A stretch of DNA of 15,464 nt. Origin: CAZPWQ01 sp964590495 (GTDB taxonomy: Bacteria > Bacteroidota > Rhodothermia > Balneolales > Balneolaceae). Below the pieces are notes generated by a model. That model had not been told where the DNA came from, ran no database searches, and saw only the letters and a list, made by a program, of their open reading frames with translations. A program made the position numbers and the translations under genes. Shown in pieces: positions 8,284 through 14,902 of the stretch; position 1 is the first letter of the stretch, and each line of letters opens with the position of its first letter. Where the stretch lies: positions 1 to 15,464 of the forward strand of contig CAZPWQ010000086.1 of NCBI GenBank assembly GCA_964590495.1. The letters are read 5' to 3'.

Positions 8284-8303
8284 GTTGCGGATTGCGGGTT
8301 ACG
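8284..8303 (+). repeat. Terminal inverted repeat, left
   Basis: A 20-bp GTTGCG-rich repeat beginning three bases upstream of the HlyD start codon on the coding strand and covering the last codons and stop of the four-helix-bundle gene. It matches the complement of 8840-8859 at 18 of 20 bases. Confidence 0.7.
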
Positions 8304-8673
8304 CGTTTGTTGTTTGCCAGTTTTGTTCTACGTATCGGATAAAACGGTTGATTTTTCGGCCGAGCTTGTCGTATTCCTCAATCAAATCAGTTAGTGGATT
8401 ATCGGAAAAATGGATGTCGCTTATCATTTCCAACTGTGACATTGTTTCATCGCAGGAGGCGTGGGCAAAGATTAAGAACCGAATAAACTCGTCCTTATAT
8501 CTTCTCCTTCCGTACCCTTCGGCGATGGTGTCTTTAATACGTTTCGATGCTCTTCTGACCTGGCTGCCCTGCTCATACGTCTCATATTTCGGCAGCTTCA
8601 TGGTCATATCGTGGACTTCGATGGCCAGCTTGTATGCCAGTTTGTAAATTTCCAGATCTTTATAGCTTTTCAT
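8299..8673 (-). CDS. Four-helix-bundle protein, 23S rRNA intervening-sequence type (124 aa)
   Basis: Recognised by the typical start KSYKDLEIYKLAYKLAIEVH, the central SQVRRASKRIKDTIAEGYGR block (57-76, where the family usually has RRAA-x-SI-x-x-NIAEG) and a C-terminal helix with YDKLGRKINRFIRYVE. The family forms small pentameric four-helix bundles; it was first seen inside 23S rRNA intervening sequences and is also scattered as free-standing genes, often between repeats. Its function is not established. The gene is on the same strand as the exporter genes but has no evident link to peptide export. Its stop codon lies within the left terminal repeat and its ATG directly abuts another repeat block, so it probably arrived as cargo of the flanking element. 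Confidence 0.9.
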   Translation of the reverse strand: MKSYKDLEIYKLAYKLAIEVHDMTMKLPKYETYEQGSQVRRASKRIKDTIAEGYGRRRYKDEFIRFLIFAHASCDETMSQLEMISDIHFSDNPLTDLIEEYDKLGRKINRFIRYVEQNWQTTNA

Positions 8674-8721
8674 CGTGTTGCGGGTTGCGGGTTGCGCGTT
8701 TCGGGTTGCGCGTTTCGGGTT
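8674..8721 (+). repeat. GCGGGTT/GCGCGTTTCGGGTT tandem repeats
   Basis: Directly upstream of the four-helix-bundle start codon are units of GCGGGTT followed by two perfect copies of the 14-mer GCGCGTTTCGGGTT (8694-8707 and 8708-8721). The same core words occur in both terminal repeats of the element. The array is too short and unspaced to be a CRISPR. Confidence 0.75.
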
Positions 8722-8839
8722 TATTCTTGCCGGTTTTGCGACCTGATCCTGCTACAGGCAATAGTGAAACAACCATGTTTTAAAAGCTTTTAAGTCTAAA
8801 TTTCTTCAATCCTTATTCCGGGCAAGAAAACTCGCAGCC

Positions 8840-8859
8840 CGTAACCCGCAACGCGCAAC
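8840..8859 (-). repeat. Terminal inverted repeat, right
   Basis: Inverted partner (18 of 20 bases) of 8284-8303, starting five bases beyond the stop codon of the exporter gene. A neighbouring weaker inverted pair, TTCTTGCCGG (near 8722-8731) against CCGGGCAAGAA (8818-8828), suggests a nested palindromic structure in this half of the element. Confidence 0.7.
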
Positions 8860-8864
8860 CCGGT

Positions 8865-11054
8865 TCACGCATCCAGCTCCAACTGATTCTCCACTAGATC
8901 AAAATACGCCCCTCTCGCGCCGATGAGTTCGCTGTGTGTGCCCTGCTCGAGGATGAGCCCATCATCCAGGACGACGATGTTGTCGGCGCTTCTGACCGTG
9001 CTCAGGCGGTGGGCCACCACGACTACTGTGCGGGTTTCAAAGAACTGCTGCAGGTTTTCCATAATGGTTCGCTCGTTGTTGGCATCCAGGGCGTTGGTGG
9101 CTTCGTCAAAAAAGATAAACTCCGGGTCCTTGTAGACCGCCCGGGCAATGAGGATCCGCTGCTTTTGTCCTGCGCTGATGCCGTTGCCCTCCGGGCCGAT
9201 CTTTGTATTATAGCCCAGCGGAAGGGAGTCGATAAAATCCCCGATGTTGGCGACCGTTACGGCCTCTTCGAGTTTCTCCAGATCCGGCTGCTCCTCTCCG
9301 ACCGCGATATTGCGGGCAATATCATCGGAAAAGATAAACCCGTCCTGCATGACGACCCCGCAGTGGCGGCGCCAGGCGCGGTGACTGATCATATCCAGAC
9401 TGCGATTGCCCAGGCGTATCTTTCCCTTGTCGGGGGGATAAAACTTCAGCAGCAGTTTCAGCAGGGTAGTCTTCCCGCACCCGCTCATCCCAACTAAGGC
9501 CGTTATTTTGCCTTCGGGAATACGCAGGTCAATATCTTTCAGCACCGGCTCGTTGCCGGCCCCCGGGTAGGTGAACGTCAGCCCGTCGATCGCAAGATCC
9601 TTGTCGGCCGGCAGGCGGGTGGCAAGCATCTTTTCTTCGGGTTCTTCATCGTCCTGCCTGTGGACCTCGTTCAACCGCTCCATGCTCAGCCAGGCATCCT
9701 GGGTTGAGCGCACGAAACTGATGAGCTGTTCTACCGGACTGTTAAGCTGCCCGATAATATACTGGATAGCCATCATGGCCCCGAGGGTAAGCTGGCCGTG
9801 GACCACCGCCACCGCGGCCAGAAAGGTGATCCCGATATTCTTGCCCTCGTTAATAAAGAAGGCCCCGCCCTGCTGGTACTGGTTGAGGGAGAGGTTTCGT
9901 ATTTTGTAGCGGAACAACCGCGCCTGCAGCCGCTCCCATTCCCAGCGCTTCTGCTTCTCACAAGTGTTGAGCTTGATGGATTGCATCCCCTGGATCAGCT
10001 GGATTACTTTGCTCTGGTCACTCGAGGAGATCCCGAACCGCTGGTAGTCCAGCTCCCGGCGTTTTTTCAGGAACACCAGCACCCAGCCCACATACAGGAC
10101 GCTGCTGACCAGAAATACCGTAAAGATCAGCATGTGGTAGTAGGCAAGGACAACGGAAAACACCAGCAGGTTCATAAACGAAAACAGGGTGCTGAGGGTC
10201 TGCCCCGTCAGGAAATCCTGGATGCGGCGGTGGTCCTCCATCCGCTGCATGATATCGCCGGTCATTTTGGTATCGAAAAACCCCATCGGCAGCTTCATTA
10301 GCTTGATCAGGAAATCGGAAAGAATAGAAATATTAATGCGCGTGCTCATATGCAGCAGGATCCACGAACGGATAAACTCCACGCCGGTGCGACCTGCAAA
10401 AAGCATGAGCTGGGCGGCCAGGATAATGTAGATAAAATTCAGGTCCCGGGTGTTGATGCCGATGTCCACCACGGCCTGGGTGAGAAACGGGAAGATGAGC
10501 TGCAGGATGCTGCCGGCCCCCAGCCCGAGGGCCAGTTGAAAGAGCAGATTTTTGTAGGGCGTTATATACCGGACCAGCAGCCCGAAGTTCATCTTCCCGG
10601 CGTCTTCATCGCCGAGATCATGGAATTTTGGGGTGGCATGCAGCAGAAGTGCTACGCCGGTGGATTGCCCGTTGGTTTTGGCATTCAGCCAGTGTTGCAG
10701 GAAATCCTCTTTCGGCAAGGTTACTTTCCCCTTGGCCGGGTCGGCGATAGATACCTTGTCCCCCCTGATGCGATACACCACCACAAAATGCACCTGATCC
10801 CAGTACACGATGCAGGGCAGCGGGGCCTGCTCTTTTAGCTGCTGCCAGGTAATCTTGGCGCCGACTGTACGAAAACCGATGCTTTCTGCCGCCTCGCTGA
10901 TGCCCAGCAGGGATACGCCCTCACGGTTGATACCGCTTCGGCCCCGTAGGGTTTCCATCGTATAGCTGCGCCCGTGATGCTTGGCAATCATGCGCAAGCA
11001 GGTCGGACCACAGTCCATTTGATCGTGTTGGCGGTAGGTTTTAAAGGGTTTCAT
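8865..11054 (-). CDS. Peptidase-containing ABC transporter (C39 leader peptidase, exporter; 729 aa)
   Basis: Inner-membrane exporter that cuts off double-glycine-type leaders and pumps out the peptide. The N-terminal C39 protease has Gln12 and Cys15 in QMDCGPTC, His89 in VHFVVVY and Asp105 in IADPAKG, so the catalytic set is complete. The transmembrane domain spans roughly 160-440. The ATPase domain has Walker A GMSGCGKTT (522-530), signature ISAGQ (626-630, in place of LSGGQ), Walker B FIFFDE (646-651) and the switch His682. Full length is normal for the family. Its likely substrates are the two leader-bearing precursors at 4684-4875 and 12464-12709. It lies 129 bases after a propeller gene; HlyD follows after an inserted element. 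A TolC-like channel must be encoded elsewhere. Confidence 0.96.
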   Translation of the reverse strand: MKPFKTYRQHDQMDCGPTCLRMIAKHHGRSYTMETLRGRSGINREGVSLLGISEAAESIGFRTVGAKITWQQLKEQAPLPCIVYWDQVHFVVVYRIRGDKVSIADPAKGKVTLPKEDFLQHWLNAKTNGQSTGVALLLHATPKFHDLGDEDAGKMNFGLLVRYITPYKNLLFQLALGLGAGSILQLIFPFLTQAVVDIGINTRDLNFIYIILAAQLMLFAGRTGVEFIRSWILLHMSTRINISILSDFLIKLMKLPMGFFDTKMTGDIMQRMEDHRRIQDFLTGQTLSTLFSFMNLLVFSVVLAYYHMLIFTVFLVSSVLYVGWVLVFLKKRRELDYQRFGISSSDQSKVIQLIQGMQSIKLNTCEKQKRWEWERLQARLFRYKIRNLSLNQYQQGGAFFINEGKNIGITFLAAVAVVHGQLTLGAMMAIQYIIGQLNSPVEQLISFVRSTQDAWLSMERLNEVHRQDDEEPEEKMLATRLPADKDLAIDGLTFTYPGAGNEPVLKDIDLRIPEGKITALVGMSGCGKTTLLKLLLKFYPPDKGKIRLGNRSLDMISHRAWRRHCGVVMQDGFIFSDDIARNIAVGEEQPDLEKLEEAVTVANIGDFIDSLPLGYNTKIGPEGNGISAGQKQRILIARAVYKDPEFIFFDEATNALDANNERTIMENLQQFFETRTVVVVAHRLSTVRSADNIVVLDDGLILEQGTHSELIGARGAYFDLVENQLELDA

Positions 11055-11183
11055 ATACTATTTTGGATATACTTATAAAATACAATCCATGAAATGTAAT
11101 ACTCTCAACATTTTACGGGTTCTTTTGATAGGTCCAGCTTTCAAAGCCGCAGAAGTAAATTTTCCTGAACAGATTTCTGTTAC

Positions 11184-12452
11184 CTACCTTTCCGAAAGTT
11201 CGATCCGGTACTTAACTGCATACTCCGAACCCGTTTCTTCATTGGTCTTTTTGCTGTACAGAAACCCATTTTTGATATCGTAAATCGGTTGGTCGCGGGG
11301 AAACGTCAGTTTAGCAAGCAGTTCGCCCGATTCTTTCAGGATCCACCATTCATGTGTATCACGGCTTGAACTTGTTAGTAAGGCAACCCAAATCCTGTTT
11401 TCATCATCAATAATTAATCTGTCGATTAGTGGAGCTCTATCGGGTATGTCAATTCCATTATCTGATAATGCTTTTTCAATCTCACGTACATTAGGACTAA
11501 AAACAGCGGATTTAGTATAGTCTTCAAGTATAAACGGGACACCAAGTATGGGATAATAAATGGCAGATTGGTACTTACCATTACTATTATATTTTTTGAT
11601 TAAAAATTCGCGGGACCAATTAGTAAACAGTTCATCTTTCTGGGAAAGCGCTGTTCTAGTTGTACCCAAAAATGTTAAAGACATTGTGGGAGTGGAAATC
11701 TTTGATTTTCTAGTACTAGGGGGGATCTTATATCCAACCGGAAATCTAAGTGGTTTAAAATCCCCATCTTTTCCTTCATTATCTTTAACCGTTTGTACAA
11801 TTTCTCGGAAACCAGATTTTGATCCAATATTTGAAAAAGTCACATGGTAGTTTCCATCATATCTAGGTTCTACATAACTGAATTTGAAGTTATCCGGCGC
11901 CTTCCATTCCTCAAATAATATAGTACGCGTGAACTTGTAATCTAATGTAGAATACTCATTCAGTCTTTTGCTGGTGTAATCCAACACAAATATGGTATTA
12001 TTTTTGGAGTGAATACCAAGTATAGTACCATACTCTCCAGGACCCTTTCCTTGGCGTCCGAGTTTGGTACGGAAAGTCCCATCAGAATCAAATACAAACA
12101 ATTGCTGCTTATAATTGGAATTTGCACTTCTGACAATTATTCTTCCCTGATCATCTACAACACAAGAAGCCACCTTTACTAGAAATGGTTCTCCTTTTTC
12201 TCCAAATCTCCCTTCTTCAATTAACTTTATAGAGTATGGTGCATCAATATCGCCTGGAAATATTGATAAATTTTCAACAGACTGTATATGGTCAGGTATT
12301 TTTTCTCTTACATTGTATTGGTAAAATTGTTTTTCTGATGAAAGTCCTGGTTTGCTTGTTTTTTGGGGCCTCTTGCTATCACAGCAATTTAAAAAAAAGA
12401 TGCCCATCGTAATAATGAGCATCAAAAATGTCTGTTGCTTTAGATTATTCAT
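11184..12452 (-). CDS. Six-bladed beta-propeller lipoprotein following precursor peptide 2 (422 aa)
   Basis: The reading frame is open upstream to 12623, but that form would overlap precursor 2 and lacks a sensible N-terminus. The ATG at 12452 gives MNNLKQQTF, a hydrophobic core and Cys23-Cys24, a loose lipobox (FLN-C or LNC-C), and starts 11 nt after the precursor's stop. Propeller strands include VVDDQGRIIVRS, the motif LGRQGKGPGEY (131-141), and a late IDDENRIWVALL followed by HEWWILKESG. It ends in VKYRIELSER, like the other family members. The tight coupling to precursor 2 is the strongest evidence that propeller and peptide act together, perhaps as receptor, immunity or surface partner. 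Which of these applies cannot be decided. No Shine-Dalgarno sequence is evident. Confidence 0.82.
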   Translation of the reverse strand: MNNLKQQTFLMLIITMGIFFLNCCDSKRPQKTSKPGLSSEKQFYQYNVREKIPDHIQSVENLSIFPGDIDAPYSIKLIEEGRFGEKGEPFLVKVASCVVDDQGRIIVRSANSNYKQQLFVFDSDGTFRTKLGRQGKGPGEYGTILGIHSKNNTIFVLDYTSKRLNEYSTLDYKFTRTILFEEWKAPDNFKFSYVEPRYDGNYHVTFSNIGSKSGFREIVQTVKDNEGKDGDFKPLRFPVGYKIPPSTRKSKISTPTMSLTFLGTTRTALSQKDELFTNWSREFLIKKYNSNGKYQSAIYYPILGVPFILEDYTKSAVFSPNVREIEKALSDNGIDIPDRAPLIDRLIIDDENRIWVALLTSSSRDTHEWWILKESGELLAKLTFPRDQPIYDIKNGFLYSKKTNEETGSEYAVKYRIELSER

Positions 12453-12463
12453 GTTTAAAATGA

Positions 12464-12709
12464 TTAACAACTTAATCGCAACGTTTGCACCTCTTCTACG
12501 CACTCGGCGGCATCCCAACCTGTGTTGTATACAGAAGATGTACATACACCAGTTAGGCAGTCGTAATAACTTCGACATGATACGCTTCCTCCAGTATACG
12601 TACATCCATATTCGTCTGTCCAAGCTCCACTCCCAGCCATCAGTTTTTTCATTTCGCTACGACCAAGTGCATGTCCAAAGTTGATAAAATTAAAGCTTTC
12701 TTTCTTCAT
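12464..12709 (-). CDS. Precursor peptide 2: double-glycine-type leader, 6-Cys core (81 aa)
   Basis: Second exported-peptide precursor, with the same leader as the one at 4684-4875 (MKKESFNFINFGHALGRSEM, then KKLMAGSG). Leu15, Glu19, Leu23 and Ala25-Gly26 again match the C39 leader pattern. Cleavage after Gly26 would leave a 55-residue peptide starting Ser-Gly-Ala-Trp. The core has six cysteines (35, 44, 49, 54, 69, 81, the last being the C-terminal residue), many Tyr, Ser and Thr, and no similarity to the other core beyond cysteine richness. Three disulfides are possible. A good ribosome site (CGGAG, 6 nt before the ATG) supports the start. The gene lies 74 bases after the VKOR-thioredoxin gene and 11 before a propeller gene, placing substrate, oxidant and partner side by side. 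Confidence 0.85.
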   Translation of the reverse strand: MKKESFNFINFGHALGRSEMKKLMAGSGAWTDEYGCTYTGGSVSCRSYYDCLTGVCTSSVYNTGWDAAECVEEVQTLRLSC

Positions 12710-12750
12710 AATATTCTCCGTTTTTCTTAATAATTGATCCTGTTTAATTC

Positions 12751-12765
12751 CGGTTCATTAAACCG
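12751..12765. other. Small hairpin between VKOR and precursor 2
   Basis: CGGTT (12751-12755) and AACCG (12761-12765) form a 5-bp stem with a 5-base loop in the 74-base gap. It is short and has no T-run after it on the minus strand; it may be an RNA processing or attenuation structure that lets the precursor be made in excess, or chance. Confidence 0.3.
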
Positions 12766-12783
12766 AAAAAGGGACAAGTCATG

Positions 12784-14442
12784 TTAACCCTGATTATTCC
12801 GCTCAGAGGCCGGAACAATTTCTTTGTTAGTGGCAACTACGTTTTGCTGAGGGCTCTCATGTATAAATTCCTCTGCAAGTGATGGTATCATTCCCATCAG
12901 GTCCTCAATCCGGTACTGTCGTGGCAACTTATAATCATTAATAAGAAAAGTCGGAGTTGCATTGATCCCGGTTTGTTCAATCCACGTATAATGCTGTTCA
13001 GCAAGATCGGCTGCTCCATTCAAACTGTGATTTTCTTTCATCGGATACCGCTGCTTAAATGACTTAATATTCGGCTCACCATACCAGTCACGAATTAACT
13101 TTTCACCACGATCCGACCGATCGGCTTTCCCGTGGATGTAGCGTCTCCAGTACTCGATCAAATACGTGCTGGCCGAAGAGACTCCATTTTCTCCACTGCC
13201 ACTATCACGGAATCGCAGGGCTAAATGAACTTTATCCGGATAGGTAGCGACCAATTGTGTGGCCTTCTCAAATCCTTTCTTGCAGGGACCGCATCCCAGG
13301 CTGGCGGCCATGAGAATGCGTACCGGCGCCTGCGGGTCCCCGATAAGCAGTTCCTGCTCGAATGGTGTGGTATCCATGCGATCCTGTTGGAATAATAAGC
13401 CGGTAAATACATCCGGATTGTATTTGATCCGGTTGGCGATTACTTCCTTTCGTTCGGATTTACCTGCTTTCTTAAGGATGTTTTTTACCAGAACCAAGCC
13501 TGAACCAATGGCCACAAACAGAAACAGGGTCAATGAAACAGGCAATGCACTAATGGCCCCGAGAGAAATAATTCCTTCGATGTACATATAGCCGAAAAGA
13601 GCTGCCTGAACGATAAGAATTCCATCTACAAGGAGACACAAGCGGCACCAGGTCCCGGCTTTTACCAGCTGATAATAAAACGAGTAAACAACTACGGGAA
13701 TAGCGACTAAACTCAGCAATGCCAGGACCCCATAATAAGAGGCTATACCACCGGATAACGGAATAAACAGGCCAACCATCAGCGTTTGAAACAGGAAATA
13801 ACCTGCCGCTGCATCGGAGAGGGTAATCCCGCCGAATATTTTAGCCTCCTCAGAACTTAAAATCCTGTCGCAGTTGGTCTTCTGTCCGGCATTACAGAAG
13901 GCTTCGACCTGCTCGTAGGTAATGCCAAGATCTTTGGCAATAAGCAGGTACCCTGTGGCTGTTCCTCCGAGCGCAGTAAGAAGCAGCAGACCATACATCC
14001 ATGGCATGGCTGTAATATTCGCCAAAAGCAGAAGTCCGGCCAGGGCTGTCAGCAGAATACCAGTCATTACCCGCTGAAACGTTTCCCCAGAATGTTGCTT
14101 TTCATTTTCCGGGTCGGCAACGGTATCTGTCGGTTGGGCCTGCAGCACTACAGCGCTGGAAAATTCCGTATCTAATGCAGACAAATCATCTTCATCTTTA
14201 ATGAACTTGAGTTCACCGTTTTTGCTTTCGCCCTCGGGCTGGATCAGACAGGGAAACGGCAATTGGTCCAAGTGATCCTTGCCAATACGGGCTACACGGT
14301 GGTTGATCCCCAGCCGCTGCAGAGTATCGGCGATGCTCAAAAACGACGGGTAGTCCGGATGGGAGGCGATGAGCTTCTCGCAATACTTTTTGGAAATAGG
14401 AATAATGAGTTTGCCCAAGTACGTTGATACAAGGTGTTCCAT
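12784..14442 (-). CDS. C39-like/VKOR/thioredoxin fusion, disulfide-forming membrane protein (552 aa)
   Basis: Residues 1-100 resemble a C39-like domain (KKYCEKLIASHPDYPSFLSI, 18-37), but it has no QxxDCG catalytic block, so it should not cleave. About six membrane helices follow (roughly 124-142, 147-169, 205-228, 234-258, 264-288, 296-320). The VKOR cysteines are Cys183 and Cys191 in the loop and Cys266-Arg-Leu-Cys269 at the quinone site. The last domain is thioredoxin-like, with Cys384-Gly-Pro-Cys387 and cis-proline Pro497 in TPT. VKOR-thioredoxin fusions oxidise periplasmic thiols and pass electrons to quinone. Next to Cys-rich precursors, it is the obvious oxidase for them. With six helices and a periplasmic thioredoxin domain, the C39-like domain would also be periplasmic; that topology needs confirmation. 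Such fusions are known in Bacteroidota. Confidence 0.93.
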   Translation of the reverse strand: MEHLVSTYLGKLIIPISKKYCEKLIASHPDYPSFLSIADTLQRLGINHRVARIGKDHLDQLPFPCLIQPEGESKNGELKFIKDEDDLSALDTEFSSAVVLQAQPTDTVADPENEKQHSGETFQRVMTGILLTALAGLLLLANITAMPWMYGLLLLTALGGTATGYLLIAKDLGITYEQVEAFCNAGQKTNCDRILSSEEAKIFGGITLSDAAAGYFLFQTLMVGLFIPLSGGIASYYGVLALLSLVAIPVVVYSFYYQLVKAGTWCRLCLLVDGILIVQAALFGYMYIEGIISLGAISALPVSLTLFLFVAIGSGLVLVKNILKKAGKSERKEVIANRIKYNPDVFTGLLFQQDRMDTTPFEQELLIGDPQAPVRILMAASLGCGPCKKGFEKATQLVATYPDKVHLALRFRDSGSGENGVSSASTYLIEYWRRYIHGKADRSDRGEKLIRDWYGEPNIKSFKQRYPMKENHSLNGAADLAEQHYTWIEQTGINATPTFLINDYKLPRQYRIEDLMGMIPSLAEEFIHESPQQNVVATNKEIVPASERNNQG

Positions 14443-14563
14443 TACACCAGAATAAGTTATATTTTTCTGTGGTTCCGCTTCAAATTAGAGTTGACGATAG
14501 CTATTAACCATTGCTCCGCCACCAGCACCTTAACAGGTTGCCCATATATTTCGTTATTGTCAA

Positions 14564-14607
14564 TACTCCTAAGTGGGTATTATTTTACTCCTAAGTAGGT
14601 ATTATTT
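14564..14607 (-). promoter_or_regulatory. Tandem 22-bp direct repeat, probable operator of the VKOR operon
   Basis: Two adjacent 22-bp copies (14564-14585 and 14586-14607) differ at one base. On the coding strand each contains TACYYACTTAGGAGTA preceded by AAATAA; a third, decayed copy may begin at 14608. The 22-bp period places sites on the same face of the helix. On the coding strand the repeat ends directly in TTGACA (14563-14558), a -35-like hexamer, though no matching -10 box is clear. It lies between the LuxR-type gene and the VKOR gene, about 120 bases before the latter's ATG. The LuxR-type protein is the natural candidate binder (inference). Confidence 0.6.
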
Positions 14608-14647
14608 TACCCCTTAATTACTTAAATGACATGCTAAACGATTGTTT

Positions 14648-14902
14648 TTACTGTACTTGTCCATTGCTTCTTGCTATCCATCGCACCAGTGCATGTGGGC
14701 CCTTCAGGTTTAACTTCATGCAAATATTGCGCCGGTGGGTTTTTACCGTGGATTCCGCTATACCTAATTTCTGGCCAATCTCTTTATTGGTCATGCCTTT
14801 TGCCACGTGCTCTAGAACCTTTATCTGTTTTGGCGATAAGATTTTAAGTGCTTCAATGTAACCGATCTCTTCCTGCTCTTCATGCTCTTCAGAACTTTTC
14901 AT
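14648..14902 (-). CDS. LuxR-type helix-turn-helix regulator without a sensor domain (84 aa)
   Basis: After an acidic N-terminus, residues 22-75 form a GerE/LuxR DNA-binding domain: LSPKQIKVLEHVAKGMTNKE, then IGQKLGIAESTVKTHRRNI and a C-terminal helix. No receiver or ligand-binding domain is present, so activity may depend on expression level or on a partner. An in-frame TTG at 14908 would add two residues, but AAGAGGAG sits 6 nt before the ATG at 14902 and abuts the TTG, so the ATG is the start. A TATAAT at 14931-14926 is a possible -10 element, without a good -35. It probably controls the downstream operon through the tandem repeat at 14564-14607; this link rests on position only. Confidence 0.88.
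   Translation of the reverse strand: MKSSEEHEEQEEIGYIEALKILSPKQIKVLEHVAKGMTNKEIGQKLGIAESTVKTHRRNICMKLNLKGPHALVRWIARSNGQVQ

Larger units (their letters stand above)
8282..8864. mobile_element. Putative inserted element carrying the four-helix-bundle gene
   Basis: A 583-bp block lies exactly between the stop of the ABC exporter gene and the start of the HlyD gene. It is bounded by 20-bp inverted repeats: GTTGCGGATTGCGGGTTACG at 8284-8303, and at 8840-8859 a sequence whose complement differs at two bases. Further GCGGGTTGCG-type repeats lie inside at 8674-8721. It contains only the 124-residue four-helix-bundle gene and no transposase. This arrangement resembles intervening-sequence elements of 23S rRNA genes, which carry the same protein family between inverted repeats. 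Mobility is an inference; no target-site duplication could be established. Confidence 0.5.

Noticed and set aside
8674..8721. Short tandem repeats considered as a CRISPR array
   Set aside because: Units of 7-14 bp with no spacers and no cas genes.
8934..9497. Long plus-strand open frame inside the exporter gene
   Set aside because: It is antisense to a clear ATPase domain and follows from the GC-rich codons of that gene.
12453..12623. Upstream extension of the propeller gene at 11184-12452 to an ATG at 12623
   Set aside because: It would overlap precursor 2 in another frame and put 57 Arg/Cys-rich residues before an otherwise normal lipoprotein signal peptide.
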